Notes under the pieces: model-generated
What the model was told of the DNA's origin: nothing
The model's input: the letters and a program-made list of their open reading frames with translations, nothing else
The model's database searches: none
Shown here: in pieces, positions 16,477 through 26,734 of the stretch
Layout: every line of letters starts with the position of its first letter
How positions within the stretch are numbered: position 1 is the first letter of the stretch
Program-made: the position numbers and the translations under genes
Source: Methylosinus sp. Ce-a6
GTDB lineage: Bacteria > Pseudomonadota > Alphaproteobacteria > Rhizobiales > Beijerinckiaceae
Direction: 5' to 3'
Assembly: GCF_009811655.1 (NCBI RefSeq)
Contig: NZ_BGJX01000002.1
Location: 182,447-246,446 of the forward strand
Length of the DNA: 64,000 nucleotides

Positions 16477-17004
16477 ATGCCCCTCTACAAACTCGACGGC
16501 GTCGCGCCGCGCCTTCCGGCCTCCGGCCGCTTCTTCGTTGCGCCCGACGCTCATGTCGTCGGCCGCGTGCAGCTAGAGGAGGACGCCAACATCTGGTTCG
16601 GCTGCGTGCTGCGCGGCGACAACGAATGGATCACGATCGGCGCGCGCGCCAATATTCAGGACAACAGCATTCTCCACACCGATATGGGCTTTCCGCTGAC
16701 GATCGGCGCCGATTGCACCATCGGCCATGGCGTCATTCTGCACGGCTGCCTGATCGGCGAGGCGAGCCTCATCGGCATGGGCGCGACCATCCTCAATGGC
16801 GCGAAAATCGGCCGCAACTGCCTCGTCGGGGCCAATTCGCTCGTCACCGAGAACAAGGAATTTCCCGATAATTCGCTGATCGTCGGCGCGCCGGCGCGCG
16901 TCGTGCGCACGCTCGACGAGGGCGCGCTGGCGCGCCATCTCGAATCGGCGAGACATTATGTCGAGAACGCCGAGCGCTATGCGAAAGGGCTGGAGCCGAT
17001 CTGA
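16477..17004 (+). CDS. Gamma-class carbonic anhydrase family protein
   Basis: This 175-residue protein is a left-handed beta-helix hexapeptide-repeat protein of the gamma carbonic anhydrase/YrdA group. Signature segments are ANIWFGCVLRGDNEWITIG with the conserved Arg-Gly-Asp, NIQDNSILHTDMG with a metal-binding His, TIGHGVILHGC with the other metal histidines, and GANSLVTENKEFPDNSLIVG. Homologues either bind zinc or form part of respiratory complex assemblies; activity is not guaranteed. The ATG at 16477 is preceded by AGACGAGGACC and starts the MPLYKLDG segment typical of the family. Upstream is a cluster of repeats. Confidence 0.93.
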   Translation: MPLYKLDGVAPRLPASGRFFVAPDAHVVGRVQLEEDANIWFGCVLRGDNEWITIGARANIQDNSILHTDMGFPLTIGADCTIGHGVILHGCLIGEASLIGMGATILNGAKIGRNCLVGANSLVTENKEFPDNSLIVGAPARVVRTLDEGALARHLESARHYVENAERYAKGLEPI

Positions 17005-17023
17005 CGGTCGCCATGACGCGCCT

Positions 17024-17644
17024 TCAGCGCGCCGCGAAGCGCGGAGCGTTCGGATCATCGATCGCGACCCACATATTCTGATCGAGCTGCGACTGCCGCT
17101 TGACGAAACGATAGGGCGTATTGGTCCACGGCCTCACGGCGTCGCTCATATTGTCGAGGACGAATTCGCCGCGAGTGGTCTTCACGGTCAGTATCGCATG
17201 GCCGTCGCCATTCTTCTCCTTGACCACCGTCATCAGCAGCGCGCCGCGGGGATAGCCGAGCTCGACCAGCAAGCGGCGCTTCATCAGCGCGTAGTCCTCG
17301 CAATCGCCTTTGCCGTCGGTGGGATAGTCCCATCGATCGACGACGCCCCAATGCTCCATGTCGGAGACGGGCTCGATCGCGTGATTGACATAGGCGTTGA
17401 TGCGCTGAATGTCCTTATAGGCTTTCGCGGTGAGATCGATGTCGCGCGGCGCGGAGGCGTCGACGTCGCATTCGCCGCGATAGCGATGACAAAAATCCAG
17501 CCATCCGTAAGGAACGCTCGTCTCCGCTCCGAGAGCGGCGTGGAGCCGCGGTTCGGAGGCCGCCTGGCCGGGCGACGCTCCCCATAGGGAGATGGCCCCC
17601 GCCAGCGCCGCGCTCATCGTCACTCTCGTCATTCTACGCAACAT
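17024..17644 (-). CDS. Bacterial transglutaminase-like cysteine proteinase (BTLCP), secreted
   Basis: The 206-residue protein belongs to the BTLCP family (PF06035). The catalytic triad can be read as Cys in GKGDCEDYALMKRR, His in NGDGHAILTVKT and Asp in EFVLDNMSD. A signal peptide precedes it (TMSAALAGAISLWGASPGQA). In other bacteria such proteins (LapG-like and relatives) process surface adhesins or take part in periplasmic proteolysis; no adhesin or LapD-like partner is visible here. The ATG at 17644 follows GGGAGGCGACGAAG; an upstream in-frame start would add 28 residues before the signal peptide and is unlikely. An AT-rich region lies upstream. Confidence 0.9.
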   Translation of the reverse strand: MLRRMTRVTMSAALAGAISLWGASPGQAASEPRLHAALGAETSVPYGWLDFCHRYRGECDVDASAPRDIDLTAKAYKDIQRINAYVNHAIEPVSDMEHWGVVDRWDYPTDGKGDCEDYALMKRRLLVELGYPRGALLMTVVKEKNGDGHAILTVKTTRGEFVLDNMSDAVRPWTNTPYRFVKRQSQLDQNMWVAIDDPNAPRFAAR

Positions 17645-18032
17645 CTTCGTCGCCTCCCGATGTGGAGACGAGAATAGATTTATTGTTTTGCTCGCTGCGT
17701 AAGTGGAAAGCTCGGTTTTTCGTCGCACATGTTTAGATTTGATGGAATGTTTTGTAAGTATAATTTGACATCGCCAAAATAGGCAAAATTTTAGTGTTTT
17801 CTCCCAATTCGTTGAAAATATGCAATATCTCGCGGCGGATCGCCCGCATGGGGCCTCCCGCGGCTCTCGTGTTTTTGCCCGCCGGGACGATATTCGTTAA
17901 CGGTGGAGGCCGGTTTATCGTTAACGGGCTTGCCTCGGCCGCAGCGAAAGACGAAATTGCGGCGGCGGCCATGGTTCCGTCTCAAAGATGGCCTAGCAAC
18001 GCGGGCCGAGTTTCCATCGAGGTTCGACGAGG
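17645..18032. other. 388-base gene-free region with an AT-rich island
   Basis: This stretch separates two divergent genes. From about 17690 to 17830 it is markedly richer in A+T than the rest of the window (TTGTTTTGC, TTTTGTAAGTATAATTTGAC, AAAATTTTAG), which would suit promoters for both sides. TATAAT occurs inside AAGTATAATTTG at 17756-17768. The motif TCGTTAACGG appears twice, at about 17889 and 17921, as a direct repeat. No RNA gene or convincing reading frame was found. Confidence 0.6.
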
Positions 18033-18524
18033 ATGTTGCTGCGCTTCGCAATTGCTTTGGCGGCGAGCCTGCTCGCCTGCGTCGTCGCCGACGCGCCGGT
18101 CGCCGAGCCGCTCACCCGCACAGCGGGGAATCCCTTCGTCGCACGGAGCAGCCCGCTCGAGACCCATATGGAGGAATGGCGGCTCGCGCTCCGCCTCTCG
18201 GGAGAGCAGGAACGGCTGTTCTCCGCCTTCCAGCAGCAATTGCATGTCGTGGAGCAGGAGCGCGACGCGGCGATCGTCGCCGCGGCGATCGACCGCAATC
18301 GCGACGTCGCTCCGCGCGATCCCGGCGCGCCGCTGCGCGCCCGAGCCGACCGGCTGAGCCGCCACGCGGAGAATCTGCGCGCCCTCGCCGACGCGGAGAC
18401 GAGCTTCTTCGCCTCGCTCTCCGACGAGCAGCGGCGCATAGCGGATCGCGTGCTCCCGCGCGACGTTCTCGGGGCTCGTGATTTGTTCCGCCGTCGCGGC
18501 GTTCGCTTGGACCGGAACGGTTAG
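18033..18524 (+). CDS. Spy/CpxP-like LTXXQ-motif periplasmic protein
   Basis: The 163-residue protein has an N-terminal signal segment (LLRFAIALAASLLACVVADA) and helical repeats with the two LTXXQ-type motifs characteristic of the Spy/CpxP family: LSGEQERLFSAFQQQL (about 56-71) and LSDEQRRIADRVLPRD (about 128-143). Spy is an ATP-independent periplasmic chaperone and CpxP a stress-response inhibitor. Two cysteine-free helices between the motifs fit a four-helix arrangement. The ATG at 18033 follows GACGAGG. A secreted PsiF-like gene follows 53 bases downstream on the same strand. Confidence 0.8.
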   Translation: MLLRFAIALAASLLACVVADAPVAEPLTRTAGNPFVARSSPLETHMEEWRLALRLSGEQERLFSAFQQQLHVVEQERDAAIVAAAIDRNRDVAPRDPGAPLRARADRLSRHAENLRALADAETSFFASLSDEQRRIADRVLPRDVLGARDLFRRRGVRLDRNG

Positions 18525-18577
18525 CCCTTCCGCCGCAGGACGTCAGACTCTTCCGCCCATCGCCGCGAGAGGCATGA

Positions 18578-19036
18578 ATGAAACTCGTTTCGGCCGCACC
18601 GCGCGCCCGCCGCGCCCGACGCATCGGGCGCTGGGAACTCCTGGCCGTCGCGCTCCTGCTCACGGCCTTCGCGCCGCCCGCCTTCGCCGCCAATGGCGCC
18701 GAAAAGCCGCCGGGGCTCGAGGCCGCGCCCGGCGCCCCGCCGATCGCAGGCAAATCGGCGCGCGAGCCCGCGCCGTCGCGCAAGCGCCTGTCGAAATTCG
18801 AGGCGCGCCGCATCCGCCACGCCTGCCAGGGGCGCGCCAATGAGCGCGGGCTGATCGGGCCCGAACGCGAGACTTTTCTGGGGCGATGCTATTTCGGCCG
18901 CGTCTCGACGCGCGTCGAGCGCCAGCAGTGCCGGCAGGAGGCGGCGGCGAGAGGCGTGGAGCGCTCCAATCTGCGCGCCTTCTTGCGCGAATGCGTGAGG
19001 GAGCGCGTCCGCGCCAAGGAAGAGCGAAAGGACTGA
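18578..19036 (+). CDS. Secreted PsiF-like cysteine-repeat protein
   Basis: This 152-residue protein starts with a basic stretch and a hydrophobic signal segment (WELLAVALLLTAFAPPAFAA). After a Pro/Ala-rich linker it has two PsiF-like repeats: HACQGRANERGLIGPERETF...GRCYFG and RQCRQEAAARGVERSNLRAF...RECV. Each repeat has a Cys pair about 20-24 residues apart within an Arg/Glu-rich helical setting. It is the second PsiF-like protein in this 5-kb stretch (see 14310), but the module sequences differ enough that a recent duplication is unlikely. The role is unknown. Confidence 0.7.
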   Translation: MKLVSAAPRARRARRIGRWELLAVALLLTAFAPPAFAANGAEKPPGLEAAPGAPPIAGKSAREPAPSRKRLSKFEARRIRHACQGRANERGLIGPERETFLGRCYFGRVSTRVERQQCRQEAAARGVERSNLRAFLRECVRERVRAKEERKD

Positions 19037-19061
19037 TCTAGACGCAAATGGCGCGCCGCCC

Positions 19062-19490
19062 TCAGTGGCGCACCACCAGCACCGAGCATTTGGCGTGGCG
19101 CACGATCGTCTTGGCGTTGGAGCCGAGCAGATAGGTCGACATCGCCGGCCGATGCGAGCCGAGGACGATGAGATCGGCGCCCCATTCCTCCGCCTCCGCC
19201 AGAACCTCCGGATAGATCGCGCCGAAGCGCACCACCGTGGTGACCAGATTCTTAGGATAGTCGAGCTTGGCGGCGACGTCGGCGAGTTCCTGCTCGGCCG
19301 CGGTGCGCAGCTCCTCGTCGAAATTCGGCGGGATATAGTCGACGAAGGCGACGGGCACCAGCGACTGCACATTGACGAGGCGGAGCTTCGGCTGCTCGGC
19401 GCCTTTGGCGAAGGAAAGCGCCTCGTCGAGCGCGAGGCGCGTCAGCTCGGGTTCGGTCAAATCGAGTGGAATGAGAATTTTCTGATGCAT
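19062..19490 (-). CDS. Universal stress protein UspA family
   Basis: The 142-residue protein is a single-domain Usp. It begins KILIPLDLTEPELTRLALDEA and ends with the ATP-binding signature GSHRPAMSTYLLGSN...VLVVRH, in which the G-2x-G-9x-S/T spacing is approximated (GSH, LGSNAK). The IVLGSH segment is the conserved strand before the nucleotide loop. Most Usp proteins modulate stress survival. It lies 45 bases after the cyclic-nucleotide channel gene on the same strand, so alaS, channel and usp may share a transcript. The ATG at 19490 follows GGGAGCGGCC. Confidence 0.93.
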   Translation of the reverse strand: MHQKILIPLDLTEPELTRLALDEALSFAKGAEQPKLRLVNVQSLVPVAFVDYIPPNFDEELRTAAEQELADVAAKLDYPKNLVTTVVRFGAIYPEVLAEAEEWGADLIVLGSHRPAMSTYLLGSNAKTIVRHAKCSVLVVRH

Positions 19491-19535
19491 GGCCGCTCCC
19501 TCCTCTACTCGATCTAAGATTCGCGCTCTGGCTTG

Positions 19536-20810
19536 TCAGGGGGCGTCCGCGCGCGGCGGAATGTCGCGCGGATCGATCTCCGCCTCAATCAGATCGCCCT
19601 CGCGCAGATCGCCCTCTCGCAGATCGCCCTCGCGGATCGCGGGACGAAATTCGGACCGTTTCGCCGCGACCGCCTCTATATGGCGTCCGATCTCCGGATT
19701 GCGCTGCGTGAAAACATGGAGGTCGAAGGCGTCGAGGATCAGCAGCTTGGTCGGCGTCGCCGCCCGCACATTGGCGGTGCGCCGCGTCTTGCGCAAGAGC
19801 GCGATCTCGCCGAAAAATTGCCCCTCGCCGAGCCGCACGGGGCCGTCCGGCAGCTCGACCTCCACCTCGCCCGCGGCGATGAAATACATGGAATGGGCGG
19901 GCTCTCCCCGCCGCACGATGAGCGCGCCGGCCGGCAGCGATTGGGCGCGCAGATAGCGCATGATCTCTGCGATCGCCGAGGCGTCGAGCGTCGAAAACAG
20001 CGGCGCCTTGGCGACCATGCTCCAGGTGACGACGAATTCGCGGCGATGGATCTCCTCCGCAAAGGCGGTGGCGACGATGCCGACGGGCAGGCCGAGCATG
20101 ACGAAGCCCATGACCATGGAGATCGCCGCGATCACGCGGCCGGCCGCCGTATGCGGCACCACATCGCCATAGCCGACCGTCGCGATCGTCTGGATCGCCC
20201 ACCACATGGAGGCGGGAATGGAGCGGAAGGCCTCCGGCTGCGCGTCATGCTCGACGACATGCATGGCGGTCGCCATGAACAGCACGACGCCGAACAGCAC
20301 GATGCCGGAGGCGGCGAGCGCCTTGCGCTCCGTCTCCAGCACGGCGAAGATCGAGCGTATGCCGGGCGAATAGCGCGCGAGCTTGAAGAAGCGCGCGAGG
20401 CGCAGGAACAGGAGGATGCGCAAATCCGCCGCGCCGACGACAGAGAGATAGAACGGCAGAATGGCGACGAGATCGATGATCGCGGACGCCGAGACGACGA
20501 AGGCGAGGCGCGCCTGCGCCGGCCGCATGGCGGCGTAGAGCGTATGGTCTGGAGCGCTCCATATGCGCAGCGCATATTCGACGCTGAAGGCGGCGATGGC
20601 GACATATTCGACGGCGCGGAAGATCGCGCCGTAACGCGCCGCATGGTCGGGATCGGATTCGAGGATCACCGCGGCGACGGAGAGGATGACGAGCGCGACG
20701 AGCCCGCCATGGACGTTTCTCGCGGCGCGATCGCCGACTCCGCCGCTGTCGAGAAGAAAATGAACGCGGCGGCGGAGTCGAATGAGCGGCGAGGGCGCGT
20801 CGTCTCTCAC
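19536..20810 (-). CDS. Cyclic-nucleotide-gated potassium channel (MlotiK1-like)
   Basis: This 424-residue protein has a six-helix voltage-sensor-like channel body (about 25-250) with the selectivity filter TVGYGD, an S4-type arginine-bearing segment ([17 protein letters not shown]), and a C-terminal cyclic-nucleotide-binding domain (about 285-395) with the phosphate-binding-cassette-like [21 protein letters not shown]. This is the layout of the well-studied Mesorhizobium channel. The GTG start overlaps the alaS stop codon as GTGA, so it is translationally coupled to a tRNA synthetase, an odd pairing. The C-terminus encodes three tandem REGDL repeats from a 15-base DNA repeat at 19590-19634, which may be a slippage-prone tract. 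Confidence 0.93.
   Translation of the reverse strand: MRDDAPSPLIRLRRRVHFLLDSGGVGDRAARNVHGGLVALVILSVAAVILESDPDHAARYGAIFRAVEYVAIAAFSVEYALRIWSAPDHTLYAAMRPAQARLAFVVSASAIIDLVAILPFYLSVVGAADLRILLFLRLARFFKLARYSPGIRSIFAVLETERKALAASGIVLFGVVLFMATAMHVVEHDAQPEAFRSIPASMWWAIQTIATVGYGDVVPHTAAGRVIAAISMVMGFVMLGLPVGIVATAFAEEIHRREFVVTWSMVAKAPLFSTLDASAIAEIMRYLRAQSLPAGALIVRRGEPAHSMYFIAAGEVEVELPDGPVRLGEGQFFGEIALLRKTRRTANVRAATPTKLLILDAFDLHVFTQRNPEIGRHIEAVAAKRSEFRPAIREGDLREGDLREGDLIEAEIDPRDIPPRADAP
19590..19634. repeat. 15-base tandem repeat, three units, inside the channel gene
   Basis: CAGATCGCCCTCGCG is present three times in a row (the middle copy has CTCTCG), encoding REGDL three times at the channel C-terminus. 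Whole-unit changes would keep frame and alter tail length by five residues. Confidence 0.9.
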
Positions 20811-23473
20811 TGCGCCGCCTTGAGGCGCAGCGTCTCCTCGACCGCCGCGAGGGCGGCTTCGAGCGCGGAAGCGTCTGGCCCGCCGGCCTGGGCGAGATCG
20901 GGCCGGCCGCCGCCGCCCTTGCCGCCGAGCTTCTCGCTGGCGACGCGCACCAGATCGATGGCGCTTAAGCGGGAGGTGAGATCGGCGGTGACGCCGACGA
21001 CGATTCCCGCCTTGCCGTCGGCCGAGGCGTTGGCGATGGCGACGACGCCGGAGCCGAGCGTCTTCTTGGCGTCGTCGACGAGGGACTTCAAATCCTTGGC
21101 GTCTATGCCCGCAACCGCTTTGGAAAAGAGCTTCACGCCGGCGACGTCGCGGACCGGGGCCGCTTCGCCATTGCCGCCGCCGCCCATGGCGAGCTTGCGC
21201 TTGGCCTCGGCGAGCTCGCGCTCCAATTGCTTGCGCTCCTCGAGAAGCGTCGCGAGCCGCGCCGGCGCTTCGTCCACCGGCGCGCGCACGAGCGCGGCGA
21301 TCTCGCGCAGCGCCTTCGACTCGCCGACGAGCTGCGCGCGCGCCTCCTCCGCCGTCTTCGCCTCGATGCGGCGCACGCCGGAGGCGACCGCGCCCTGCGA
21401 GACGATGCTGATGAGGCCGATGTCGCCGGTGCGGCGCACATGCGTGCCGCCGCAGAGCTCGACGGAAAAGGCGTGGTCGGCGTCGACGGGCGCGTGGCCC
21501 ATGGCGACGACGCGGACCTCGTCGCCATATTTCTCGCCGAACAGCGCGCGGGCGCCGGAGCGGATGGCTTCGTCCTGGGTCATCAGCCGCGTGTCCACGG
21601 GCGCATTGTCCTGCACGACCTCGTTGGCGATCTGCTCGACGGCGGCGATTTCTTCTTCGGTCAAGGGCTTGGGATGGGTGAAGTCGAAGCGCAGCCGGTC
21701 CGGCGCGACGAGCGAGCCTTTTTGCGCGACATGATCGCCGAGCACGCGGCGCAGCGCCTCATGGAGAATATGCGTCGCGGAATGGTTGGCGCGGACCGCA
21801 TTGCGGCGGGCGTGATCGACCTCGAGCTCGAGCGCGAGGCCGGGAACGAGCGCGCCTTCCTCGACGACGCCCTCATGGACGAAGAGGCCGCCCACTTTCT
21901 TTTGCGTATTGGCGACTCGAAAACGGACGCCCTTGGCGCGCATCACGCCGATATCGCCGATCTGCCCGCCGGATTCGGCGTAGAAAGGCGTCTGATTGAG
22001 GAGGATCGCGCCGCGCGCGCCGGCCTCGAGCCGAAAGGTCTCCGCGCCCTCGTGGATCAACGCGACGATCTGGCCCTCGGCCTTCTCCGTCTCATAGCCT
22101 AGGAACTCGGTCGCGCCGAGACGCTCCTCGAGCGCGAACCAGACGGCCTCGGTCGCCGTCTCGCCCGAGCCGGCCCAGGCCTTGCGGGCCTCGGCGCGCT
22201 GGCGCTCCATGGCTTTTTCGAAGGCGGGCTTGTCGACGACGATCCCACGCGGGCGCAGCGCATCCTCTGTGAGATCGAGCGGAAAGCCATAAGTGTCGTA
22301 GAGCTTGAAGGCGGTGTCGCCGGAAAAGCTGGCGCCGGCGGCGAGGGAGGCGCTCTCCTCGTCGAGAATGGCGAGGCCGCGCGCGAGCGTCTGGCGGAAG
22401 CGCGTCTCCTCGGTCAGCAGAGTGTCGCGAATGAGGCTCTCGGCGCGGGCGAGCTCGGGATAAGCGAGGCTCATTTCGGAGACGAGCTCGCCGACGAGGC
22501 GATGCATCAGCGGTTCGGCGGCGCCGAGCAGCTGCGCATGGCGCATGGCGCGGCGCATGATCCGGCGCAGCACATAGCCGCGACCTTCATTGGACGGCGT
22601 GACGCCGTCGGCGACGAGAAAGGCCGAAGCGCGCAAATGATCGGCGATGACGCGATGGCTCGCGGCCTGCGGGCCGGCGGGATCGACGCTGGTCGCATCC
22701 GCAACGGCGCCGATGAGGCGGCGGAAGAGATCGATGTCGAATACGGAATGAACGCCCTGCAGCAGAGCGGCGATCCGCTCGAGCCCCATTCCGGTGTCGA
22801 TCGACGGGCGCGGCAGCGGCGCGCGCTCGCCCGGCGCCGTCTGGTCATATTGCATGAAGACGAGGTTCCAGAATTCCAGGAACCGGTCGCCATCCTCGTC
22901 GGCGCTGCCGGGCGGGCCGCCGGCTACGCTCTCGCCCTGGTCGAAAAAGATTTCGGAACAGGGTCCGCAGGGACCGACGTCGCCCATGCTCCAGAAATTA
23001 TCGGCGGTCGGGATGCGGATGATGCGATCGTCGGAAATGCCGGCGATCTTTTTCCACAGAGAATAGGCCTCGTCGTCGTCGTGATAGACGGTGACGAGCA
23101 GGCGATCGCGCGGCAAAGCGAGCTCGCGGGAGACGAAGGTCCAGGCGAGCTCGATCGCGCCTTCCTTGAAATAATCGCCGAAGGAGAAATTGCCGAGCAT
23201 TTCGAAGAAGGTCAGATGGCGCGCCGTATAGCCGACATTGTCGAGATCATTGTGCTTGCCGCCGGCGCGCATGCATTTCTGCGCCGTGGTGGCGCGCGCG
23301 TAATGGCGCTTCTCGAAGCCGGTGAAGACATTTTTGAACTGGACCATGCCGGCGTTGGTGAACATCAGCGTGGGGTCGTTCTGCGGGACGAGCGGCGAGG
23401 ATGCGACCTTCTCGTGGCCATTGCGCGAGAAATAGTCGAGGAAGCTCGTTCGTATCTGGTTGACGCCACTCAT
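20807..23473 (-). CDS. alaS: Alanyl-tRNA synthetase
   Basis: The 888-residue enzyme is full length. The catalytic core begins [20 protein letters not shown] with class II motifs, the editing domain contains [12 protein letters not shown] (the HxxxH zinc motif) and [13 protein letters not shown] (the CxxxH part), and the C-terminal oligomerisation domain includes the [13 protein letters not shown] segment. It charges tRNA-Ala and edits misactivated Ser and Gly. The ATG gives the standard [15 protein letters not shown] start. The stop overlaps the start of a K+ channel gene by four bases. recA lies 336 bases upstream in the same orientation, separated by a repeat element. Confidence 0.98.
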   Translation of the reverse strand: MSGVNQIRTSFLDYFSRNGHEKVASSPLVPQNDPTLMFTNAGMVQFKNVFTGFEKRHYARATTAQKCMRAGGKHNDLDNVGYTARHLTFFEMLGNFSFGDYFKEGAIELAWTFVSRELALPRDRLLVTVYHDDDEAYSLWKKIAGISDDRIIRIPTADNFWSMGDVGPCGPCSEIFFDQGESVAGGPPGSADEDGDRFLEFWNLVFMQYDQTAPGERAPLPRPSIDTGMGLERIAALLQGVHSVFDIDLFRRLIGAVADATSVDPAGPQAASHRVIADHLRASAFLVADGVTPSNEGRGYVLRRIMRRAMRHAQLLGAAEPLMHRLVGELVSEMSLAYPELARAESLIRDTLLTEETRFRQTLARGLAILDEESASLAAGASFSGDTAFKLYDTYGFPLDLTEDALRPRGIVVDKPAFEKAMERQRAEARKAWAGSGETATEAVWFALEERLGATEFLGYETEKAEGQIVALIHEGAETFRLEAGARGAILLNQTPFYAESGGQIGDIGVMRAKGVRFRVANTQKKVGGLFVHEGVVEEGALVPGLALELEVDHARRNAVRANHSATHILHEALRRVLGDHVAQKGSLVAPDRLRFDFTHPKPLTEEEIAAVEQIANEVVQDNAPVDTRLMTQDEAIRSGARALFGEKYGDEVRVVAMGHAPVDADHAFSVELCGGTHVRRTGDIGLISIVSQGAVASGVRRIEAKTAEEARAQLVGESKALREIAALVRAPVDEAPARLATLLEERKQLERELAEAKRKLAMGGGGNGEAAPVRDVAGVKLFSKAVAGIDAKDLKSLVDDAKKTLGSGVVAIANASADGKAGIVVGVTADLTSRLSAIDLVRVASEKLGGKGGGGRPDLAQAGGPDASALEAALAAVEETLRLKAAQ

Positions 23474-23658
23474 ATCGGTTCTTGTCGCCCGCTGGTTCGG
23501 CTGCGTAGCCTCTCGATGCGCCCTCGGCCGTAACCGTCGCTGGGTATGAGGAAAAGGCCCGGCGCGAACCGAGCCCTTCTAGAGCATTTGCCGGCGAAGT
23601 GGAACAGCGCGCGCGGGATGAGTAACGGGGCAATCGGATAAAAGCCGGAAAGGCGGCT

Positions 23659-23793
23659 CTCCCCTCCCCTTCAGGGGGAGGGTCGGACGGCGAAGCCGTC
23701 CGGGGTGGGTAAGTCCCCGAGACTCGGGGCGTCATCCCCTCCCGAGCGCCTTCGGCGCTCGACCTCCCCCCTCTAGGGGGAGGTGGAAACGCT
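23659..23793. repeat. G/C-rich multi-hairpin intergenic repeat, copy 1
   Basis: Four successive palindromes are visible: CCCTCCCCTTCAGGGGGAGGG, GGACGGCGAAGCCGTCC, CCCCGAGACTCGGGG and GAGCGCCTTCGGCGCTC, closing with CCTCCCCCCTCTAGGGGGAGG. The same order recurs at 53812-53951 with changed but still complementary stems. It fills most of the 336-base gap between recA and alaS (23474-23809); the rest of that gap shows no gene. Confidence 0.9.
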
Positions 23794-23809
23794 ATGCGCC
23801 GCGAGCCTC

Positions 23810-24889
<1,080 letters not shown>

Positions 24890-25025
24890 GGCGATGATTC
24901 CTTCTGGCACGGGTCGGGCGGCAGGCGCAACGCGAGATGCGGCCCCAGGAGCGAGAGAGCGGCGAAAGAGCGGCGAAAGACTTGTGAGGATCGGATCGGT
25001 ATCGGACGCGAAGATCGATGGGCGA

Positions 25026-25053
25026 ATTGTATCGCATTTGTTCTCTTCGCCAA
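25026..25053 (-). promoter_or_regulatory. Predicted recA promoter
   Basis: On the reverse strand TTGGCG (25048-25053) and TACAAT (25026-25031) are separated by 16 bases, a good sigma-70-type promoter. The -35 box directly abuts the LexA box, and the predicted transcript start would lie about 130 bases before the recA start codon. It lies within the 346-base recA-pyrE intergenic region (24890-25235), in which nothing else is evident. Confidence 0.7.
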
Positions 25054-25068
25054 GTTCTTTTTTTGTTC
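25054..25068 (-). promoter_or_regulatory. LexA (SOS) box of recA
   Basis: The reverse strand reads GAACAAAAAAAGAAC, an exact match to the alphaproteobacterial LexA operator GAAC-N7-GAAC. It touches the -35 element of the predicted recA promoter, so LexA binding would block RNA polymerase. Confidence 0.88.
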
Positions 25069-25235
25069 CGCGCGGATTTTTCCGAGGGACCCCGCGCCGG
25101 CGCGGGACTCGGCGCTGGACACCGGCGCGGGACAGGGGGAAGGAACCGGCTTGAACTCCGGGAGTTCCTCGGCGTAAGGGACCGGGGCCGGCTCCCGGCG
25201 TTTTTCTTCTTTCGACAGCGGAGTTTCGACAGCAC

Positions 25236-25841
25236 ATGAGCGATCCGGCCGAAGCGCGCGCCGCCTCCCGTCCCGACGCGGTCCTCGATCCCGCCGATCC
25301 GCGCTGGGCGCGGCTGCATCGGCTGATCGACACCCATTCGCTGCTGCGCGGCGATTTCACGCTCTCCTCGGGCCGCAAGAGCAATTATCTCTTCCAGCTC
25401 CGCCAGACGACCATGCTGCCCGAGGGCGCGCATCTCATCGCCGACATCGTCGTGGACTATATGAAGGCGCAGGCCATTGCGGGCGTCGGCGGCCTCGCGG
25501 TGGGGGCGGTGCCCATGGTGGCGGCGATCGCGGCGGTGAGCTTCTCCAAGGGCGCTCCGGTCGAGGCCTTCTTCGTGCGCAAGGAGGCCAAGGGCCATGG
25601 CGCGAAGGAGCGCATAGACGGCTATGTGCCCGAGACGGGCGCGGCGCTCATCGTGGACGATGTGGCGACGACGGGCGGCTCCATATTGGAGGCCGTCGCC
25701 GGCATGAGGGAGGAGCATCCGCAAGCGAGCGCGACGCGCGCGCTGGTCGTCGTCGACCGCGAGGAAGGGGCGGCGGAAAAGCTCGCCGAAAAGGGTATAG
25801 AGCTGGTGTCGATCTTCAAACGCTCCGATTTCACGATCTGA
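25236..25841 (+). CDS. pyrE: Orotate phosphoribosyltransferase
   Basis: The 201-residue protein matches Pyr[14 protein letters not shown] early, the VRKEAKGHG loop, and the PRPP-binding signature [13 protein letters not shown] (about 132-144). It converts orotate and PRPP to OMP in pyrimidine synthesis. Family length is normal, with a short N-terminal extension ([20 protein letters not shown]). It is divergent from recA. A small c-type cytochrome gene begins 11 bases after its stop, so both may be on one transcript. Confidence 0.96.
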   Translation: MSDPAEARAASRPDAVLDPADPRWARLHRLIDTHSLLRGDFTLSSGRKSNYLFQLRQTTMLPEGAHLIADIVVDYMKAQAIAGVGGLAVGAVPMVAAIAAVSFSKGAPVEAFFVRKEAKGHGAKERIDGYVPETGAALIVDDVATTGGSILEAVAGMREEHPQASATRALVVVDREEGAAEKLAEKGIELVSIFKRSDFTI

Positions 25842-25852
25842 GGGAGAAGGGC

Positions 25853-26182
25853 ATGAAATTCGCGACGCCGATGTTTCTCATCGCCATCATCGGCGCCGCG
25901 GCGGCGCCTGCGGCCGCGCAATCGACCGATCCCGCGGCCGGCCGACGCCTCGCCGCCTCGCTCTGCGTCGAATGCCACCGCATAGACGAGAAGACGCCCG
26001 CCAAGGACGAAGCCTCCAAGGCGCCGAGCTTCGTCGATGTGGCGCGCCTGCCCTCGACGACAGAGCTCGCGATCAAGGTCTTCCTGCGCAGCTCGCATCG
26101 GCAGATGCCCGATTTCATCCTGACGCCGTACGAGATCGATTCGCTTTCCGCCTATATCGTCGGCCTTACGCCGAAGCAGTGA
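25853..26182 (+). CDS. Small periplasmic c-type cytochrome
   Basis: This 109-residue protein has a signal peptide ([16 protein letters not shown]) and one heme-binding motif, CVECH (about 38-42). A later SSHRQMPDF probably supplies the axial methionine, as in class I cytochromes. The final helix [10 protein letters not shown] is the usual C-terminal helix. It would shuttle electrons in the periplasm, but no partner oxidase or dehydrogenase gene is adjacent. It is preceded at short distance by pyrE and followed by a convergent LysM gene. Confidence 0.9.
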   Translation: MKFATPMFLIAIIGAAAAPAAAQSTDPAAGRRLAASLCVECHRIDEKTPAKDEASKAPSFVDVARLPSTTELAIKVFLRSSHRQMPDFILTPYEIDSLSAYIVGLTPKQ

Positions 26183-26236
26183 CAGACCGGCCGCTTCGCG
26201 CGGCTCCCTCGAGAAGCCGCGCGAAGCGACCCGGCC

Positions 26237-26734
26237 TTACGCCTTGGCCTGGCCGGCCGCGCCTTCCGCCTTGGGAATGCGCAGCACCTGGCCGGGATAG
26301 ATCTTGTCGGGATCGGAGAGCAACGGCCGGTTGGCGGCGAAAATCTCCTCGTATTTTCCGCCCTTGCCCTGGCCATATTGCGTCTCGGCGATCTTCCACA
26401 GCGTGTCGCCCTGACGCACCTTGTAGAAGAGCGACTCCGTCTCCTGCTTGCCGACGATGATATTGCTCTCGACCTGAGAGACGCCCTTGGTGTTGCCCAC
26501 GGCGAGCACGATCTTCTCGGCGTCGCTGGTGGAGGCGGCCTTGCCGCCGAGCTTCACCTTGTCGCCCTCGACCGAAATCTCGATCTTGGAGGCGTCGAGA
26601 CCCTTCTTCTCGATCTCCTTCTTCAATTCGTCGGCGGGAGCGGCCGCGCTGTCGGTCGCGCCCTTGGGCGAAGGCGCGTCCTTGGCGATCGGCTCGCCGC
26701 TCTTCGAGTGGTTCCAGAAATTGAAGAGACCCAT
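26237..26734 (-). CDS. BON and LysM domain protein (YgaU/Kbp-like)
   Basis: The 165-residue protein has a BON domain at about 35-95 (IEISVEGDKVKLGGKAASTS) followed by a C-terminal LysM domain (YKVRQGDTLWKIAETQYG ... IYPGQVLRIP). This is the domain order of E. coli Kbp, a cytoplasmic K+-binding protein. There is no signal peptide, which supports a cytosolic role like Kbp rather than peptidoglycan binding. The ATG at 26734 follows GAAGGAGGTC, a strong ribosome-binding site. The family length is typical. Confidence 0.92.
   Translation of the reverse strand: MGLFNFWNHSKSGEPIAKDAPSPKGATDSAAAPADELKKEIEKKGLDASKIEISVEGDKVKLGGKAASTSDAEKIVLAVGNTKGVSQVESNIIVGKQETESLFYKVRQGDTLWKIAETQYGQGKGGKYEEIFAANRPLLSDPDKIYPGQVLRIPKAEGAAGQAKA

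Noticed and set aside
25054..25068. Poly-T tract as an intrinsic terminator for pyrE-side transcription
   Set aside because: No GC hairpin precedes the T7 run; the exact GAAC-N7-GAAC spacing explains it better as a LexA box.
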